Shown here piece by piece: positions 9,345 through 18,027 of a DNA stretch of 64,000 nucleotides. How positions within the stretch are numbered: position 1 is the stretch's first letter; each line of letters starts with the position of its first letter. A model generated the notes under the pieces. That model saw only the letters and a program-made list of their open reading frames with translations. It ran no database searches and was not told the DNA's origin. Source of the DNA: Cellvibrionaceae bacterium (GTDB lineage: Bacteria > Pseudomonadota > Gammaproteobacteria > Pseudomonadales > Cellvibrionaceae); NCBI GenBank assembly GCA_002707785.1, contig PANW01000076.1:1-64000 (forward strand), given 5' to 3'. The position numbers and the translations under genes were made by a program.

Positions 9345-12300
9345 ATGAGCAGACAATATGGTAGCCCGACGGTAATGGATGTGTTTGTCACACGCCCCAT
9401 TCTTGCCATTGTACTTTCTCTTACTTTAGTCATCACAGGTATTCGCGCGGCACTGGAATTACCCATCCTGCAGTACCCTCGTGTGGAAAGCTCGTCACTG
9501 CAAATCACTACCGCTTACATCGGTGCATCGGCAGAAGTCGTGCAGGGTTTTATCACCGACCCGATTGAGCGGGTTGCATCCACTGTACCGGGTGTTGATT
9601 ATGTGGACTCCAATACCCTAGCAGGAATGAGCACGGTCAATGTCTGGCTAAACCTCAATGAAGACAGTACTGCTGCACTGGCGGAACTCTCTTCACGCTT
9701 AGATCAAATCAGTTTCGAATTGCCTGCTGGCGCAGAGGACCCCGTGGTAGAAGTTGAGCGCGCTGACCGCTCCTCTGCGGTTTTCTATCTGGATGTGATA
9801 ACAGAGGGATTTTCTCGCTCGGAAGTGACCGATTACCTCACTCGCAATGTCAATCCAATACTAAGCTCCATAGAAGGCGTGCAAAGAATTGGCATTGAAG
9901 GTGGGCGCAACCCTGCTATGCGGGTGTGGATCGACCCCATAAAGATGAACACCTACAACATTAGCGCTGAAGAGGTTCAAGCGGCACTGCGCTCAAACAA
10001 CATCATTGCCACCTTCGGTCACAGCAAAAACGAGCAACGTAGAATCAATCTACTGTCCAACGCGACTATGCAATCGGTCGAAGACTTCGAGCGACTGATC
10101 GTGCGAGAATCTGATGATTCGTTAATCCGATTAAGTGACATTGCCCGTATCGAGCTCGGCGAGGAAGAAGGCGAAGTTAACGCCCGTGAGACGCAGCAGA
10201 AGTCTGTCTACATTTCAGTGTGGCCTCTTCCGGGCGCCAACGAAATTGTCATCGGCGATCAGCTCTATGAATTACTGGATGAAATTAATCCCACTCTACC
10301 CGACGGTCTCACCATCAACATTGGCTACGACGGCACGCTTTACATGCGTGACGCCATCAAAGAAATTTTCATCACCTTAATCGAAACCGTGCTATTGGTC
10401 GGCCTCGTGGTACTGGCATTAATGGGGTCATTGCGAACCGCCATTGTACCACTCGTCACCATTCCAATATCAATTCTTGGCGCTACCGCCGCCATGACGT
10501 TAATGGGATTTTCACTCAATCTACTCACTATTTTGGCCATTGTGTTGTCGGTCGGACTGGTGGTTGATGATGCCATCGTGGTAGTGGAGAACGTCTCGCG
10601 TTATATGCGCGAAGGCATGTCGAGAACTCAAGCGGCCTTAGCCAGTTCGCGGCAATTGCTTGCTCCCATTATAGGTATGACGATTACCTTGGCCGCGGTC
10701 TACGCCCCCATTGGTTTTCTTTCTGGGCTGACCGGCGTGTTATTCAAAGAGTTTGCCTTTACTCTAGCCATTGCGGTTCTCATCTCGGGCGTCGTCGCGC
10801 TAACCTTATCTCCGATTATGAGCGCCTACGCCAGTGCCGAGGGCGGCAAAGAAAGCAAGGGGACTCGCTGGGTAAATGACAAGTTTAATCATCTTCATCA
10901 CGCTTACGGAAAATTACTGGACAAGATATTTACCTGGCGATCACAAATCTTATTTATGGGGATTTTTGTCTCCCTGCTCATTGTGCCCTTCTTTTTGTTT
11001 TCTCAAAAAGAACTCGCCCCTATCGAAGATCAAAGTAGTATCAACATTATATTTGAGGCTGCTCCTGACTCTTCACTGGCCTACACCACGGACTATATGA
11101 CCGATGTCGTCAGCTCTATGATGGATACTGATGGCTCCAAAATGATGTGGCAAATCATCCGCTCCAGCGGTGGTTTTGGTGGCGTTGAGTTTGTCGAATT
11201 TAACGAGCGCGAACACAGCGTCCAAGAGCTACTGCCCAGTGTATTTGGGCAAGCTTCGACGATTACCGGCCTAAGAGTCTTTCCAGTACTGTTCCCGGCA
11301 CTGCCCACCGCGGGACGTTTTGATGTGGAGTTAGTGATCCAATCCTCCGACGACTACGCCGACATGCTGCCCTACGCGGAAAAGCTCATGGCGGCCGCTT
11401 ACGCCAGTAAGCGATTTATGTTTGTTAACACTGATCTCAATATCGATTTGCCCCAAGTTAGATTCATTCTCGACCGAGAACGCATCGCTGAACTGGGACT
11501 GGACATGGCATCGGTGAGTCAACAACTGGGCATTCTATTGTCAGGCAACTATGTCAATCGCTTTGATTTGAACGGCAAAGCCTATCGAGTCATACCCATG
11601 ATTGAGGGGCATTCACGATTGACGCCTCAAGCGCTGATGGATCTGCAACTGCGCACACCCAAAGGCGCCCTAGTTCCCGTATCGGCCATTGCCTCTTTGG
11701 AACGCTCTACCGCTCCCAGAGTTCTTGGCAAGTTCCAACAAAAGAAATCGTTTCGGATATTTGGCGGAGTGCTACCCGGCACAACCAAAGAACAAGGGCT
11801 AGACACCTTGGAAGAAGCCGCCAGAGAAATCTTGCCGGCAAACTACACCTTGGATTACGCCGGTGAATCCCGGCAATTGCGACAAGAAGGTAGCACTCTA
11901 GTAGGCGTGTTAGGTATCGCGTTAGTGTTCGTCTATTTTGTACTGGCCGTGCAGTTCAACAGTTTTAGGGATCCACTAGTGGTACTGCTGGGATCTGTCC
12001 CACTAGCCTTGTCGGGCGCGATGCTGTTTGCCTTCCTCGGTTGGACAACCATCAATATCTACTCGCAAATTGGGTTTATCACATTGGTGGGACTGATCGC
12101 GAAGAACGGTATTCTCATCGTCGAATTTGCAAATCATCTGCAAACAGAAGGTGCCAATAAATTAGAGGCCATCAAGCAGGCCGCAGAAACCCGCTTGCGA
12201 CCCGTGTTGATGACCACAGCGGCCACCGCGTTGGGACATTTCCCGCTAGTCCTAGTCACCGGCGCTGGCGCTGAGGCTCGTAACAGCATCGGTATCATCT

Positions 12301-12446
12301 TGGTGGCGGGCATGGTGATTGGCACACTCTTTACCTTGTTTGTGCTGCCGTGCGTGTATTTGATGTTGGCAAAAGACCACAGCCCGGATGAAGTTGATCC
12401 CGAGCACGCATCGGAAGCCACCTCTAGTGTAAGCTATGCCAGCTAA
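9345..12446 (+). CDS. RND multidrug efflux permease (HAE-1 type)
   Basis: The 1,033-residue protein is a proton-driven inner-membrane pump of the AcrB/MexB superfamily. It shows the internal duplication of TM1, a large periplasmic loop and TM2-6. Diagnostic stretches are VFVTRPILAIVLSLTLVITG (TM1), LTILAIVLSVGLVVDDAIVV with the paired proton-relay aspartates in TM4, and the C-terminal GLIAKNGILIVEFANH, followed by RLRPVLMTTAATALGHFPL. The length matches functional pumps. The ribosome site AAGGAT lies 8-9 nt before the ATG. Substrate range cannot be predicted from sequence; it resembles the MdtC/VexF-like broad group. Confidence 0.95.
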   Translation: MSRQYGSPTVMDVFVTRPILAIVLSLTLVITGIRAALELPILQYPRVESSSLQITTAYIGASAEVVQGFITDPIERVASTVPGVDYVDSNTLAGMSTVNVWLNLNEDSTAALAELSSRLDQISFELPAGAEDPVVEVERADRSSAVFYLDVITEGFSRSEVTDYLTRNVNPILSSIEGVQRIGIEGGRNPAMRVWIDPIKMNTYNISAEEVQAALRSNNIIATFGHSKNEQRRINLLSNATMQSVEDFERLIVRESDDSLIRLSDIARIELGEEEGEVNARETQQKSVYISVWPLPGANEIVIGDQLYELLDEINPTLPDGLTINIGYDGTLYMRDAIKEIFITLIETVLLVGLVVLALMGSLRTAIVPLVTIPISILGATAAMTLMGFSLNLLTILAIVLSVGLVVDDAIVVVENVSRYMREGMSRTQAALASSRQLLAPIIGMTITLAAVYAPIGFLSGLTGVLFKEFAFTLAIAVLISGVVALTLSPIMSAYASAEGGKESKGTRWVNDKFNHLHHAYGKLLDKIFTWRSQILFMGIFVSLLIVPFFLFSQKELAPIEDQSSINIIFEAAPDSSLAYTTDYMTDVVSSMMDTDGSKMMWQIIRSSGGFGGVEFVEFNEREHSVQELLPSVFGQASTITGLRVFPVLFPALPTAGRFDVELVIQSSDDYADMLPYAEKLMAAAYASKRFMFVNTDLNIDLPQVRFILDRERIAELGLDMASVSQQLGILLSGNYVNRFDLNGKAYRVIPMIEGHSRLTPQALMDLQLRTPKGALVPVSAIASLERSTAPRVLGKFQQKKSFRIFGGVLPGTTKEQGLDTLEEAAREILPANYTLDYAGESRQLRQEGSTLVGVLGIALVFVYFVLAVQFNSFRDPLVVLLGSVPLALSGAMLFAFLGWTTINIYSQIGFITLVGLIAKNGILIVEFANHLQTEGANKLEAIKQAAETRLRPVLMTTAATALGHFPLVLVTGAGAEARNSIGIILVAGMVIGTLFTLFVLPCVYLMLAKDHSPDEVDPEHASEATSSVSYAS

Positions 12447-12492
12447 CACAAGCGACTCTTAGATGAAGCGCTACAGCTATAACTAGAAGCGA

Positions 12493-12526
12493 GCCTAGTC
12501 GATCTCTTTACTGAGACCGGCTAGGC
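12493..12526. terminator. Long stem-loop between convergent genes (likely bidirectional terminator)
   Basis: Arms 12493-12506 and 12513-12526 pair over 14 positions with one mismatch and one G-U pair around the 6-nt loop TTTACT. It sits between the stops of the convergent RND pump and anti-sigma-like genes. No strong T-run follows on either strand, so terminator function is inferred from position and stem strength. Confidence 0.5.
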
Positions 12527-12564
12527 GGAACACAAACTCTCGATAGCGGGCGTCGCAAGAGATT

Positions 12565-13530
12565 TCAATTCCGGTTATTTTTCGGTAACGCTGTACACTG
12601 ACTTTCAATCAATTCCCGTCGTGGAGCGTCCAACTCGAAATCCACGTCTCGCTCTCGCAGATCACGATAGAGTTCACAAGCGGATAACCATTCTTTCTCA
12701 TCGATCAAATCAGTGAGTTCTTCCATTTCTGCATTCGTCGCATTCGTTGCTGCAGTAGACGGTGGGGAAACACTCATCGGCGCCATCTCTTCTTGAGCCG
12801 CTTTCGAAAAGTTCTCTGGAGCGACTTGATGCTCCTCCAACATCGGCCGTCGACTCCTATCAGCTCGTTCAAGCATCACTCTTTCTTTCTGCTGGCGATG
12901 ACCAGATTCAGCTTTACGCTGTTGTTTAGCTAGTCTCTCTTGCTCCTGTTGGTGTCGTTTTTGCGCCTTAGGTTGATCAAGTGATTTGGTCTCAACGATT
13001 GAATCTTCCATGGTTTTGGGCGACTTCAGTGTTAGCCCCTGAGCATCTTTTTGAACACTTTTTTGACCGGTTTTCTGTAATGGGATAGGTGCCATTTGTT
13101 GTAGGGCAATATCGCTTTCTTGCGCCTCAACGCTAAGCTCTGCAGCATCACTTCGGCTATTATCCTCTAGATCGGCGTCTGAGAATTCTGACAAGCTTGA
13201 AAGGTCGGCAACAGATTCCGATGCTGGTATCATTTCATCCAATTGCTGTAAGGGTGCCGAGGGTTGCAACACCACCCATAAACAAACACCTGCAATGCTG
13301 GTAGCCGCAGCCGCTTTCCAAATTGCAAATTGCTCATTGCCAAAAAATGGAATACTTGAGTGACGCTTTGCGGCAACAATCGTCTGTGCTTTAGTGTTTG
13401 CCGCAGCCAGTATAAGGCGATCGCTATCGGAGCTAGGTTTCACCGAGTTCATGGATTGTGCATATTGCGAGGAAAGATCTCGTTGCTGTTGGTGACTGCC
13501 CTGAGAGGCGTCTTTATCGATTTTACTCAT
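12565..13530 (-). CDS. Putative anti-sigma factor, single-pass membrane protein
   Basis: I do not recognise a named family across this 321-residue protein. It has a hydrophilic N-terminus of about 70 residues (with DSDRLILAAANTKAQTIVAA), one membrane segment (FAIWKAAAATSIAGVCLWVV, residues about 68-88), and a long, low-complexity, Gln/Lys/Glu-rich region. A short C-terminal domain follows (TDLIDEKEWLSACELYRDL, then RRELIESQCTAL). It overlaps the upstream ECF sigma gene by 8 bp, so the two are translationally coupled. That arrangement, with one transmembrane helix and a short cytoplasmic N-terminus, is what membrane anti-sigma factors look like. No zinc-binding HxxxCxxC motif is visible, so the anti-sigma role is inference. 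Confidence 0.65.
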   Translation of the reverse strand: MSKIDKDASQGSHQQQRDLSSQYAQSMNSVKPSSDSDRLILAAANTKAQTIVAAKRHSSIPFFGNEQFAIWKAAAATSIAGVCLWVVLQPSAPLQQLDEMIPASESVADLSSLSEFSDADLEDNSRSDAAELSVEAQESDIALQQMAPIPLQKTGQKSVQKDAQGLTLKSPKTMEDSIVETKSLDQPKAQKRHQQEQERLAKQQRKAESGHRQQKERVMLERADRSRRPMLEEHQVAPENFSKAAQEEMAPMSVSPPSTAATNATNAEMEELTDLIDEKEWLSACELYRDLRERDVDFELDAPRRELIESQCTALPKNNRN

Positions 13531-14173
13531 GTTCGCCTCCTACTGACGAGTCCTGACTGATGCCACCTAAGGTTTCGCGCAGTCGATTACGAGCGTAGCG
13601 TAATCGACTTTTTACGGTCTCTGGGGGCTGCTTGATACAAGTGGCAATTTCTATTAATGAAAAGCCCTCTTCTTTCATTAAATAAACCTCGCGCTGGACC
13701 TCAGGCAGCTGATCAATGGCAAGCAATAGGCGGTGAAACTCCACTTGGGTTTCCATAGTGGCCGCGCGTTCTTGGCGCACTTCGGTATTCGCTAGCGCTG
13801 CTCCAGCATTACCATCTTCTTGATTCACATCTAGAGGAACATCGAGGGACACATTCACATCTCGTCGAACCTGACACTTCCTGAACCAATCGATCCAACC
13901 ATTGCGGGCCACGGTAAACAAATAGGTGGTAAATTTTGCCGAAGGGCTGTACTGCTCGATTCGATCAATCACCGACAGCCACGTATCCTGAGCTAGCTCT
14001 TCAGCCATGGCGACGGTCAAGCCCGAGCTGCGCCCAAGCCCCAATACGAACCGCAACAGTCGACTTTTATGACGCTGGTAGACCACTTCGAAGGCACCGC
14101 TATCGCCTCGCTGAAACGCCAACATCAGTGCTTCGTCTGAGCGAAGGCGATGCAGTAACCCCATAAATGACAT
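13523..14173 (-). CDS. ECF-type RNA polymerase sigma factor
   Basis: The 216-residue protein has sigma-70 region 2 (AFEVVYQRHKSRLLRFVLGL, DTWLSVIDRIEQYSPSAKF, TYLFTVARNGWIDWFRK) and region 4 (LPEVQREVYLMKEEGFSLIE, then PPETVKSRLRYARNRLRETL). It lacks regions 1 and 3, as extracytoplasmic-function sigma factors do. It directs RNA polymerase to a specific regulon. The next gene overlaps by 8 bp and encodes a putative membrane anti-sigma factor, and the gene upstream on the same strand encodes a VWA lipoprotein. Either ATG at 14173 or ATG at 14164 could be used; GGA spacing slightly favours the inner one. Confidence 0.93.
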   Translation of the reverse strand: MSFMGLLHRLRSDEALMLAFQRGDSGAFEVVYQRHKSRLLRFVLGLGRSSGLTVAMAEELAQDTWLSVIDRIEQYSPSAKFTTYLFTVARNGWIDWFRKCQVRRDVNVSLDVPLDVNQEDGNAGAALANTEVRQERAATMETQVEFHRLLLAIDQLPEVQREVYLMKEEGFSLIEIATCIKQPPETVKSRLRYARNRLRETLGGISQDSSVGGEHE

Positions 14174-14242
14174 TCCGTTATCAATAAAATAGAGTTAGCT
14201 CAGGCACGCAAACTGCGCTTGAACTAACTTCGTAGAATCGCG

Positions 14243-16147
14243 CTAGTGTTGAGCCAATTGCCATTGTTGACTCAACTCTATCAGGTTAATCATTTCAGCT
14301 CTATGGCCATAAACATCATCCCCTTTCGCCGAGCGAGCCAGTTCAAGTGCGTCATCAAACCCCCAATCAGCCGTGTACTTAGCACCACTTAACAGCTGAG
14401 AGAATCCAACGACAGCACTCGCCCACTGCATATCGACCGAGACATCCTTGTCTGACGTCAACAGCTCTTGGCTCAATGGAAAACTGATGAGTTGGCTATC
14501 ATTCTCCGTAGGTTGCTTGTAGCGCAGTTTGACAAAACCTAGCTCACTTGAATGAGTCACAATCGCTGAACGATCAATCTTTGCAACTTGATTTTGCGTT
14601 GCGTATCTGAGAGGAGAGATTGATTCAGCCCCACTACCTTTGAGACTGATTTCATACAAAGCAGTGACACTGTGACCTGCGCCTATCTCACCAGCATCCA
14701 CCTGATCATTGCGAAAATCTTCTCTTTTAAGTAGTCGATTTTCATAACCGATTAGGCGGTATTCTGATATTGCTTGAGGATTGAACTCGACTTGAATCTT
14801 TACATCTTTGGCGATCGTCATCAGGGTGGAATTCATTTGTTGAACCAAAACTCGGTGTGCCTCCTTGAGGGAGTCAACATAGCTAGCATTGCCATTGCCC
14901 ACATCGGCCAACTGCTCCATCAATGCGTAGTTATAGTTGCCACTGCCAAACCCTAGCGTCGACAGTGCCACACCACTTTTGCGTTTATCTGCGATAAGAT
15001 TTTTAAGTGCCTCGTGATTCACTGTGCCAACATTCATATCGCCGTCGCTTGCGATCAGAACTCGATTGATCCCCTCATTGATAAAGTTCTGCTTAGCAAT
15101 ATCATACGCCAACTGAATGCCTGCGCTGCCGTGTGTGGAGCCGCCTGCCGTCAGCTGCTCGATGGCCGCAGAAATTTTGTATTTCTCGGAACCTGGGGTC
15201 GAAGGCAGAACCACACCCGCAGCACCGGCATAGACCACCAATGCGATACGATCATCATCACGCATTTGTTGCGCCAGCATTTTTAAAGAACGTTTGGCCA
15301 AACCCAGTTTATTTTCGGACTGCATACTGCCAGAGACATCCACCAGGAAAACCAGGTTTGCCGCCGGTCGCTGTTGTGGCTGATAGCCTTGCAGGCCAAT
15401 CTTGAGCAGGCGTTTTTTGGGGTTCCAAGGCGATGCCATTAACTCAGTGTGCACACTAAAAGGCTGACTTTCACTTTCCGGTTGCGGGTATTGGTAGCGA
15501 AAGTAATTAATGAACTCTTCCGCCTTAACCGCATCATGTGGAGGCAAGCGTCCTTCACGCATGATCATTCTACGTACGTTGCTGTAAGAGGCGGTATCCA
15601 CATCAACACTAAACGTCGATACTGGATGTTCGCTCACTTGGCGTATTGGATTATGTTGCTGGGCAAGATATTGCTCTCTATCGCGCCCCAGTGATTGCTC
15701 GTGTAGCTCAGGAATGGGACGAACCGCCGCAAACAAAGCCGAATCGCTCTCCTGCGCCATATGTCGCGCACGTTTGGGCTCCCTCTTCTCTGTTGAGTAA
15801 TTCTGCCGTGACTGCTCGTTTAAGCGCGCCGCTTTTGTCGATGAAGAAGACCGAAGTTCAGCGGCTGAAACAACTGCAGGCATCGACACGTCGCTCAGTC
15901 CCTCTGAAGCAGCAGCAATCTCTTCAGCGGTGGTATCGCTGGACTTGGTCGTCACAGTGGGCTGTGCACCTCCTTCATCGGTTTCTTTAACACGTGGATC
16001 GCTACCGCAACCACTTAACAATGCGCCAATGACCATCGCCAAGATGAACGGTTTGAAGCCTCTTGCATCAATAGCCGAAGAACGTGAAATAGACTTATGA
16101 AATGCCGACAAACGGATTTCTGGGGAGTGGAATGCTCGTGTTTTCAT
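14243..16147 (-). CDS. VWA domain lipoprotein, YfbK-like (DUF3520)
   Basis: The 634-residue protein begins with a long polar N-region, then a hydrophobic stretch and lipobox (ILAMVIGALLSGCGSD, cysteine at about residue 47), so it is probably an envelope lipoprotein. A YfbK N-terminal domain (VSTFSVDVDTASYSNVRRMI, then EEFINYFRYQYP) precedes a von Willebrand factor A domain whose MIDAS motif is intact (LVFLVDVSGSMQSENKL). The C-terminal DUF3520 region includes ALYEISLKG and GFSQLLSGA. VWA domains bind protein ligands through a metal ion; the partner is unknown. It is 69 bp upstream of an ECF sigma gene on the same strand, and I infer a shared envelope-signalling role. Its start codon lies in a 14-bp inverted repeat. 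Confidence 0.9.
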   Translation of the reverse strand: MKTRAFHSPEIRLSAFHKSISRSSAIDARGFKPFILAMVIGALLSGCGSDPRVKETDEGGAQPTVTTKSSDTTAEEIAAASEGLSDVSMPAVVSAAELRSSSSTKAARLNEQSRQNYSTEKREPKRARHMAQESDSALFAAVRPIPELHEQSLGRDREQYLAQQHNPIRQVSEHPVSTFSVDVDTASYSNVRRMIMREGRLPPHDAVKAEEFINYFRYQYPQPESESQPFSVHTELMASPWNPKKRLLKIGLQGYQPQQRPAANLVFLVDVSGSMQSENKLGLAKRSLKMLAQQMRDDDRIALVVYAGAAGVVLPSTPGSEKYKISAAIEQLTAGGSTHGSAGIQLAYDIAKQNFINEGINRVLIASDGDMNVGTVNHEALKNLIADKRKSGVALSTLGFGSGNYNYALMEQLADVGNGNASYVDSLKEAHRVLVQQMNSTLMTIAKDVKIQVEFNPQAISEYRLIGYENRLLKREDFRNDQVDAGEIGAGHSVTALYEISLKGSGAESISPLRYATQNQVAKIDRSAIVTHSSELGFVKLRYKQPTENDSQLISFPLSQELLTSDKDVSVDMQWASAVVGFSQLLSGAKYTADWGFDDALELARSAKGDDVYGHRAEMINLIELSQQWQLAQH

Positions 16148-16187
16148 CAGTTAATACACCTTTCTGGGGAGTGATTAACTGATGAAA
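16142..16187 (-). promoter_or_regulatory. Perfect 14-bp inverted repeat spanning the VWA gene start
   Basis: TTTCATCAGTTAAT at 16142-16155 and ATTAACTGATGAAA at 16174-16187 are exact reverse complements, separated by 18 bases. In the minus-strand mRNA the loop carries the AAAGGT Shine-Dalgarno sequence (16158-16163), while the ATG (16145-16147) lies inside the 3' arm. The hairpin would therefore close the start codon and display the ribosome site in the loop. It could be a translational switch or, as DNA, an operator for a dimeric regulator overlapping the start. Confidence 0.6.
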
Positions 16188-16238
16188 CGCGCCCATGCTA
16201 GAAATGGGGTTAAAAGATCTAAAATAATTATAGAAAAC

Positions 16239-17144
16239 TCAGCTGATCGTTTTTGGAGTCGATGCGGTAATGCGACGATAGGCGATCAAGCCGCCCCCCA
16301 TCAACAACTGAATGCCGCCATAAAGCAGTAAGGTAAATAGCACCAAGTTGCCCGCACTATCCACCTCTCCCATTACCGTGGGAAACAGCAGAGTGTTGAT
16401 CAAGAGCCCCAAGTTGACGTTACGCACAGCCACTTCCATTTCAATGGCTGTTGAATCCTTGGCATTCAAACCGAACAATCGACACCCCACCCAAGCGACC
16501 ACAGTCATTGTCACCAGTAGTAAAGTAATGAGCAGTACGTTGTGCCAGCCAAAAGCATCGATGTCGAGTCGTCCCGCCAACGATGACATCACCACAATGG
16601 CCAAAATGCCCAACAGAGAAGCATTGATGGAATAGCGAGCGATAGCCGGTGCCTGCTTGGGCAGATAACGCAATGCCAACATACCCAACGCCAAAGGCAA
16701 TAACAGTGTCCAGATGATTTCACTCATAATCTGTCCACGTGGCAACTGAAAATCGGCGGGCATGTACTGCGAAATCATGGCATCAAGAATAAGCGGCGTA
16801 CTCACCAAGCAGGCCAAGGTGGTGATGGCCGTTACTGAGATAGACAATGCCACATTGCCACCGGCGAAGAAGGTGAACATATTGGAGGAAGTGCCCCCAG
16901 GGATTGCCGCTATGATCGCCACACCAATAGCCACACCTCCCGCCAGACCAGCAACTTGGATAAAGACGAAAGCAATCACCGGCACTAACAATAGCTGGAC
17001 GCAATTTCCAATGGTCACCGCTTTGGGCTCGGTAACCACTTCTTGGAAGTCTTTGACAGTCAAGGTCGCCCCCATACCAAACATGGCCATCACCAACTGA
17101 AACACAGCGAACCAATATTCGTTCTGTAGGTAGAACTCGACCAT
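16239..17144 (-). CDS. Bile acid:sodium symporter family (BASS-type) transporter
   Basis: From the ATG chosen the protein has 301 residues and about nine to ten membrane segments. Signature stretches are MFGMGATLTVKDFQEV, AIIAAIPGGTSSNMFTFFAG and the C-terminal EMEVAVRNVNLGLLINTLLF. These match the conserved crossover region of sodium/bile acid cotransporter-like proteins. Bacterial members move varied organic anions (for example pantoate or keto acids) with Na+, so the name does not imply bile acids. An upstream ATG at 17156 would add four residues. GGAG lies 6 nt before the ATG at 17144, which I prefer. It follows an Lrp-type gene on the same strand by about 150 bp. Confidence 0.88.
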   Translation of the reverse strand: MVEFYLQNEYWFAVFQLVMAMFGMGATLTVKDFQEVVTEPKAVTIGNCVQLLLVPVIAFVFIQVAGLAGGVAIGVAIIAAIPGGTSSNMFTFFAGGNVALSISVTAITTLACLVSTPLILDAMISQYMPADFQLPRGQIMSEIIWTLLLPLALGMLALRYLPKQAPAIARYSINASLLGILAIVVMSSLAGRLDIDAFGWHNVLLITLLLVTMTVVAWVGCRLFGLNAKDSTAIEMEVAVRNVNLGLLINTLLFPTVMGEVDSAGNLVLFTLLLYGGIQLLMGGGLIAYRRITASTPKTIS

Positions 17145-17297
17145 CACCCTCTCCATCTTGATTTTTAGTTTATTATTCAGCCGCGTATTCTAACTAAGCT
17201 CTGCCAACGGGAATAGTCACTCAGGAGACACTTAACATAGATTAACCTTGTGCGCTTCCAGCGAGCTTGCCTAGCGGATCTCTGCAGAGAGTAACTA

Positions 17298-17753
17298 TTA
17301 CACAGGCAGTGGATGTCGAGAGGTAACTTGTTTAAGCACGATTGTACTGTTGATGGTATCGACCTGCTCGATGGCGGCCAATCGTTGCTTGATAAAAGCT
17401 TCATAGTGCTCCAAGTCCGTTGCCACCACTTTCACCAGATAGTCATACTCACCGCTCAGCACTGAGCACTCTTCCACCTGCTCAAGCTCACTGATCATGC
17501 TCTCAAATTTCTCTGCGTTCACACTACTGTTGCGTTGCAGCCGAACAAATACATAGGCCGAGACGTTGAGACCCAGCTGCTTGCGATCCAATTCCGCCAC
17601 ATAGCGTGCTATGACTCCAGTCTCCTCCAAGCGCCTCACCCGTCTCAGGCAAGGCGTGGGACTCAGGTTTACCCGCTCAGCCAGATCCGCATTGCTGATA
17701 CGGCCCTGCTGCTGCAGAACTCTCAATATATGTCGATCAATCTTATCCAGCAT
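17298..17753 (-). CDS. Lrp/AsnC family transcriptional regulator
   Basis: The 151-residue protein has the Lrp helix-turn-helix (LDKIDRHILRVLQQQGRISN, then LAERVNLSPTPCLRRVRRLE) and a RAM/AsnC ligand-binding domain (VEECSVLSGEYDYLVKVVAT, then INSTIVLKQV). Lrp-type regulators bind amino acids and control amino-acid transport and metabolism as oligomers. It is divergent from a PrnB-like/kynureninase-like operon across 274 bp, and upstream of a transporter gene on its own strand. I infer that it senses an aromatic amino acid and controls one or both. Confidence 0.95.
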   Translation of the reverse strand: MLDKIDRHILRVLQQQGRISNADLAERVNLSPTPCLRRVRRLEETGVIARYVAELDRKQLGLNVSAYVFVRLQRNSSVNAEKFESMISELEQVEECSVLSGEYDYLVKVVATDLEHYEAFIKQRLAAIEQVDTINSTIVLKQVTSRHPLPV

Positions 17754-18027
17754 AGCACCATCAACCCAAATAAAACGATTTGTTAGCAGAATACTCTAAA
17801 CGAAGATGCTAGATAGCGCAATTTTGCACGATTTGATCACTCTGGCGCTGATAGACTGAGCTCTACCGGATACGGATAGTGAGTCGCCATTGAAAGTGAA
17901 GGCCCAGCGGTCATTGAGCGACTTTATTCCCGCCCCTCCCTATTCTTCTGTGAAGCAGAGTTCTCTAGCGAGTCTAAGTATGTGTCGCTAGGCAAGCTCC
18001 CCTCCCAACATAATAATGAGATAATTC
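17754..18027. promoter_or_regulatory. Divergent promoter region between Lrp gene and PrnB-like operon
   Basis: These 274 bases must hold the starts of two divergent transcripts. An inverted repeat CTAGCGA (17965-17971) / TCGCTAG (17985-17991), centres 20 bp apart, lies about 37 bp upstream of the plus-strand ATG and is a plausible operator. A short palindrome GCAATTTTGC near 17818 lies closer to the Lrp start and fits the AT-rich character of Lrp-family sites. No clear -35/-10 pair was fixed. All regulatory roles are inferred. Confidence 0.4.

Noticed and set aside
16762-17100. Plus-strand open frame of 112 codons inside the symporter gene
   Set aside because: It is antisense to a well-supported membrane transporter with conserved motifs.
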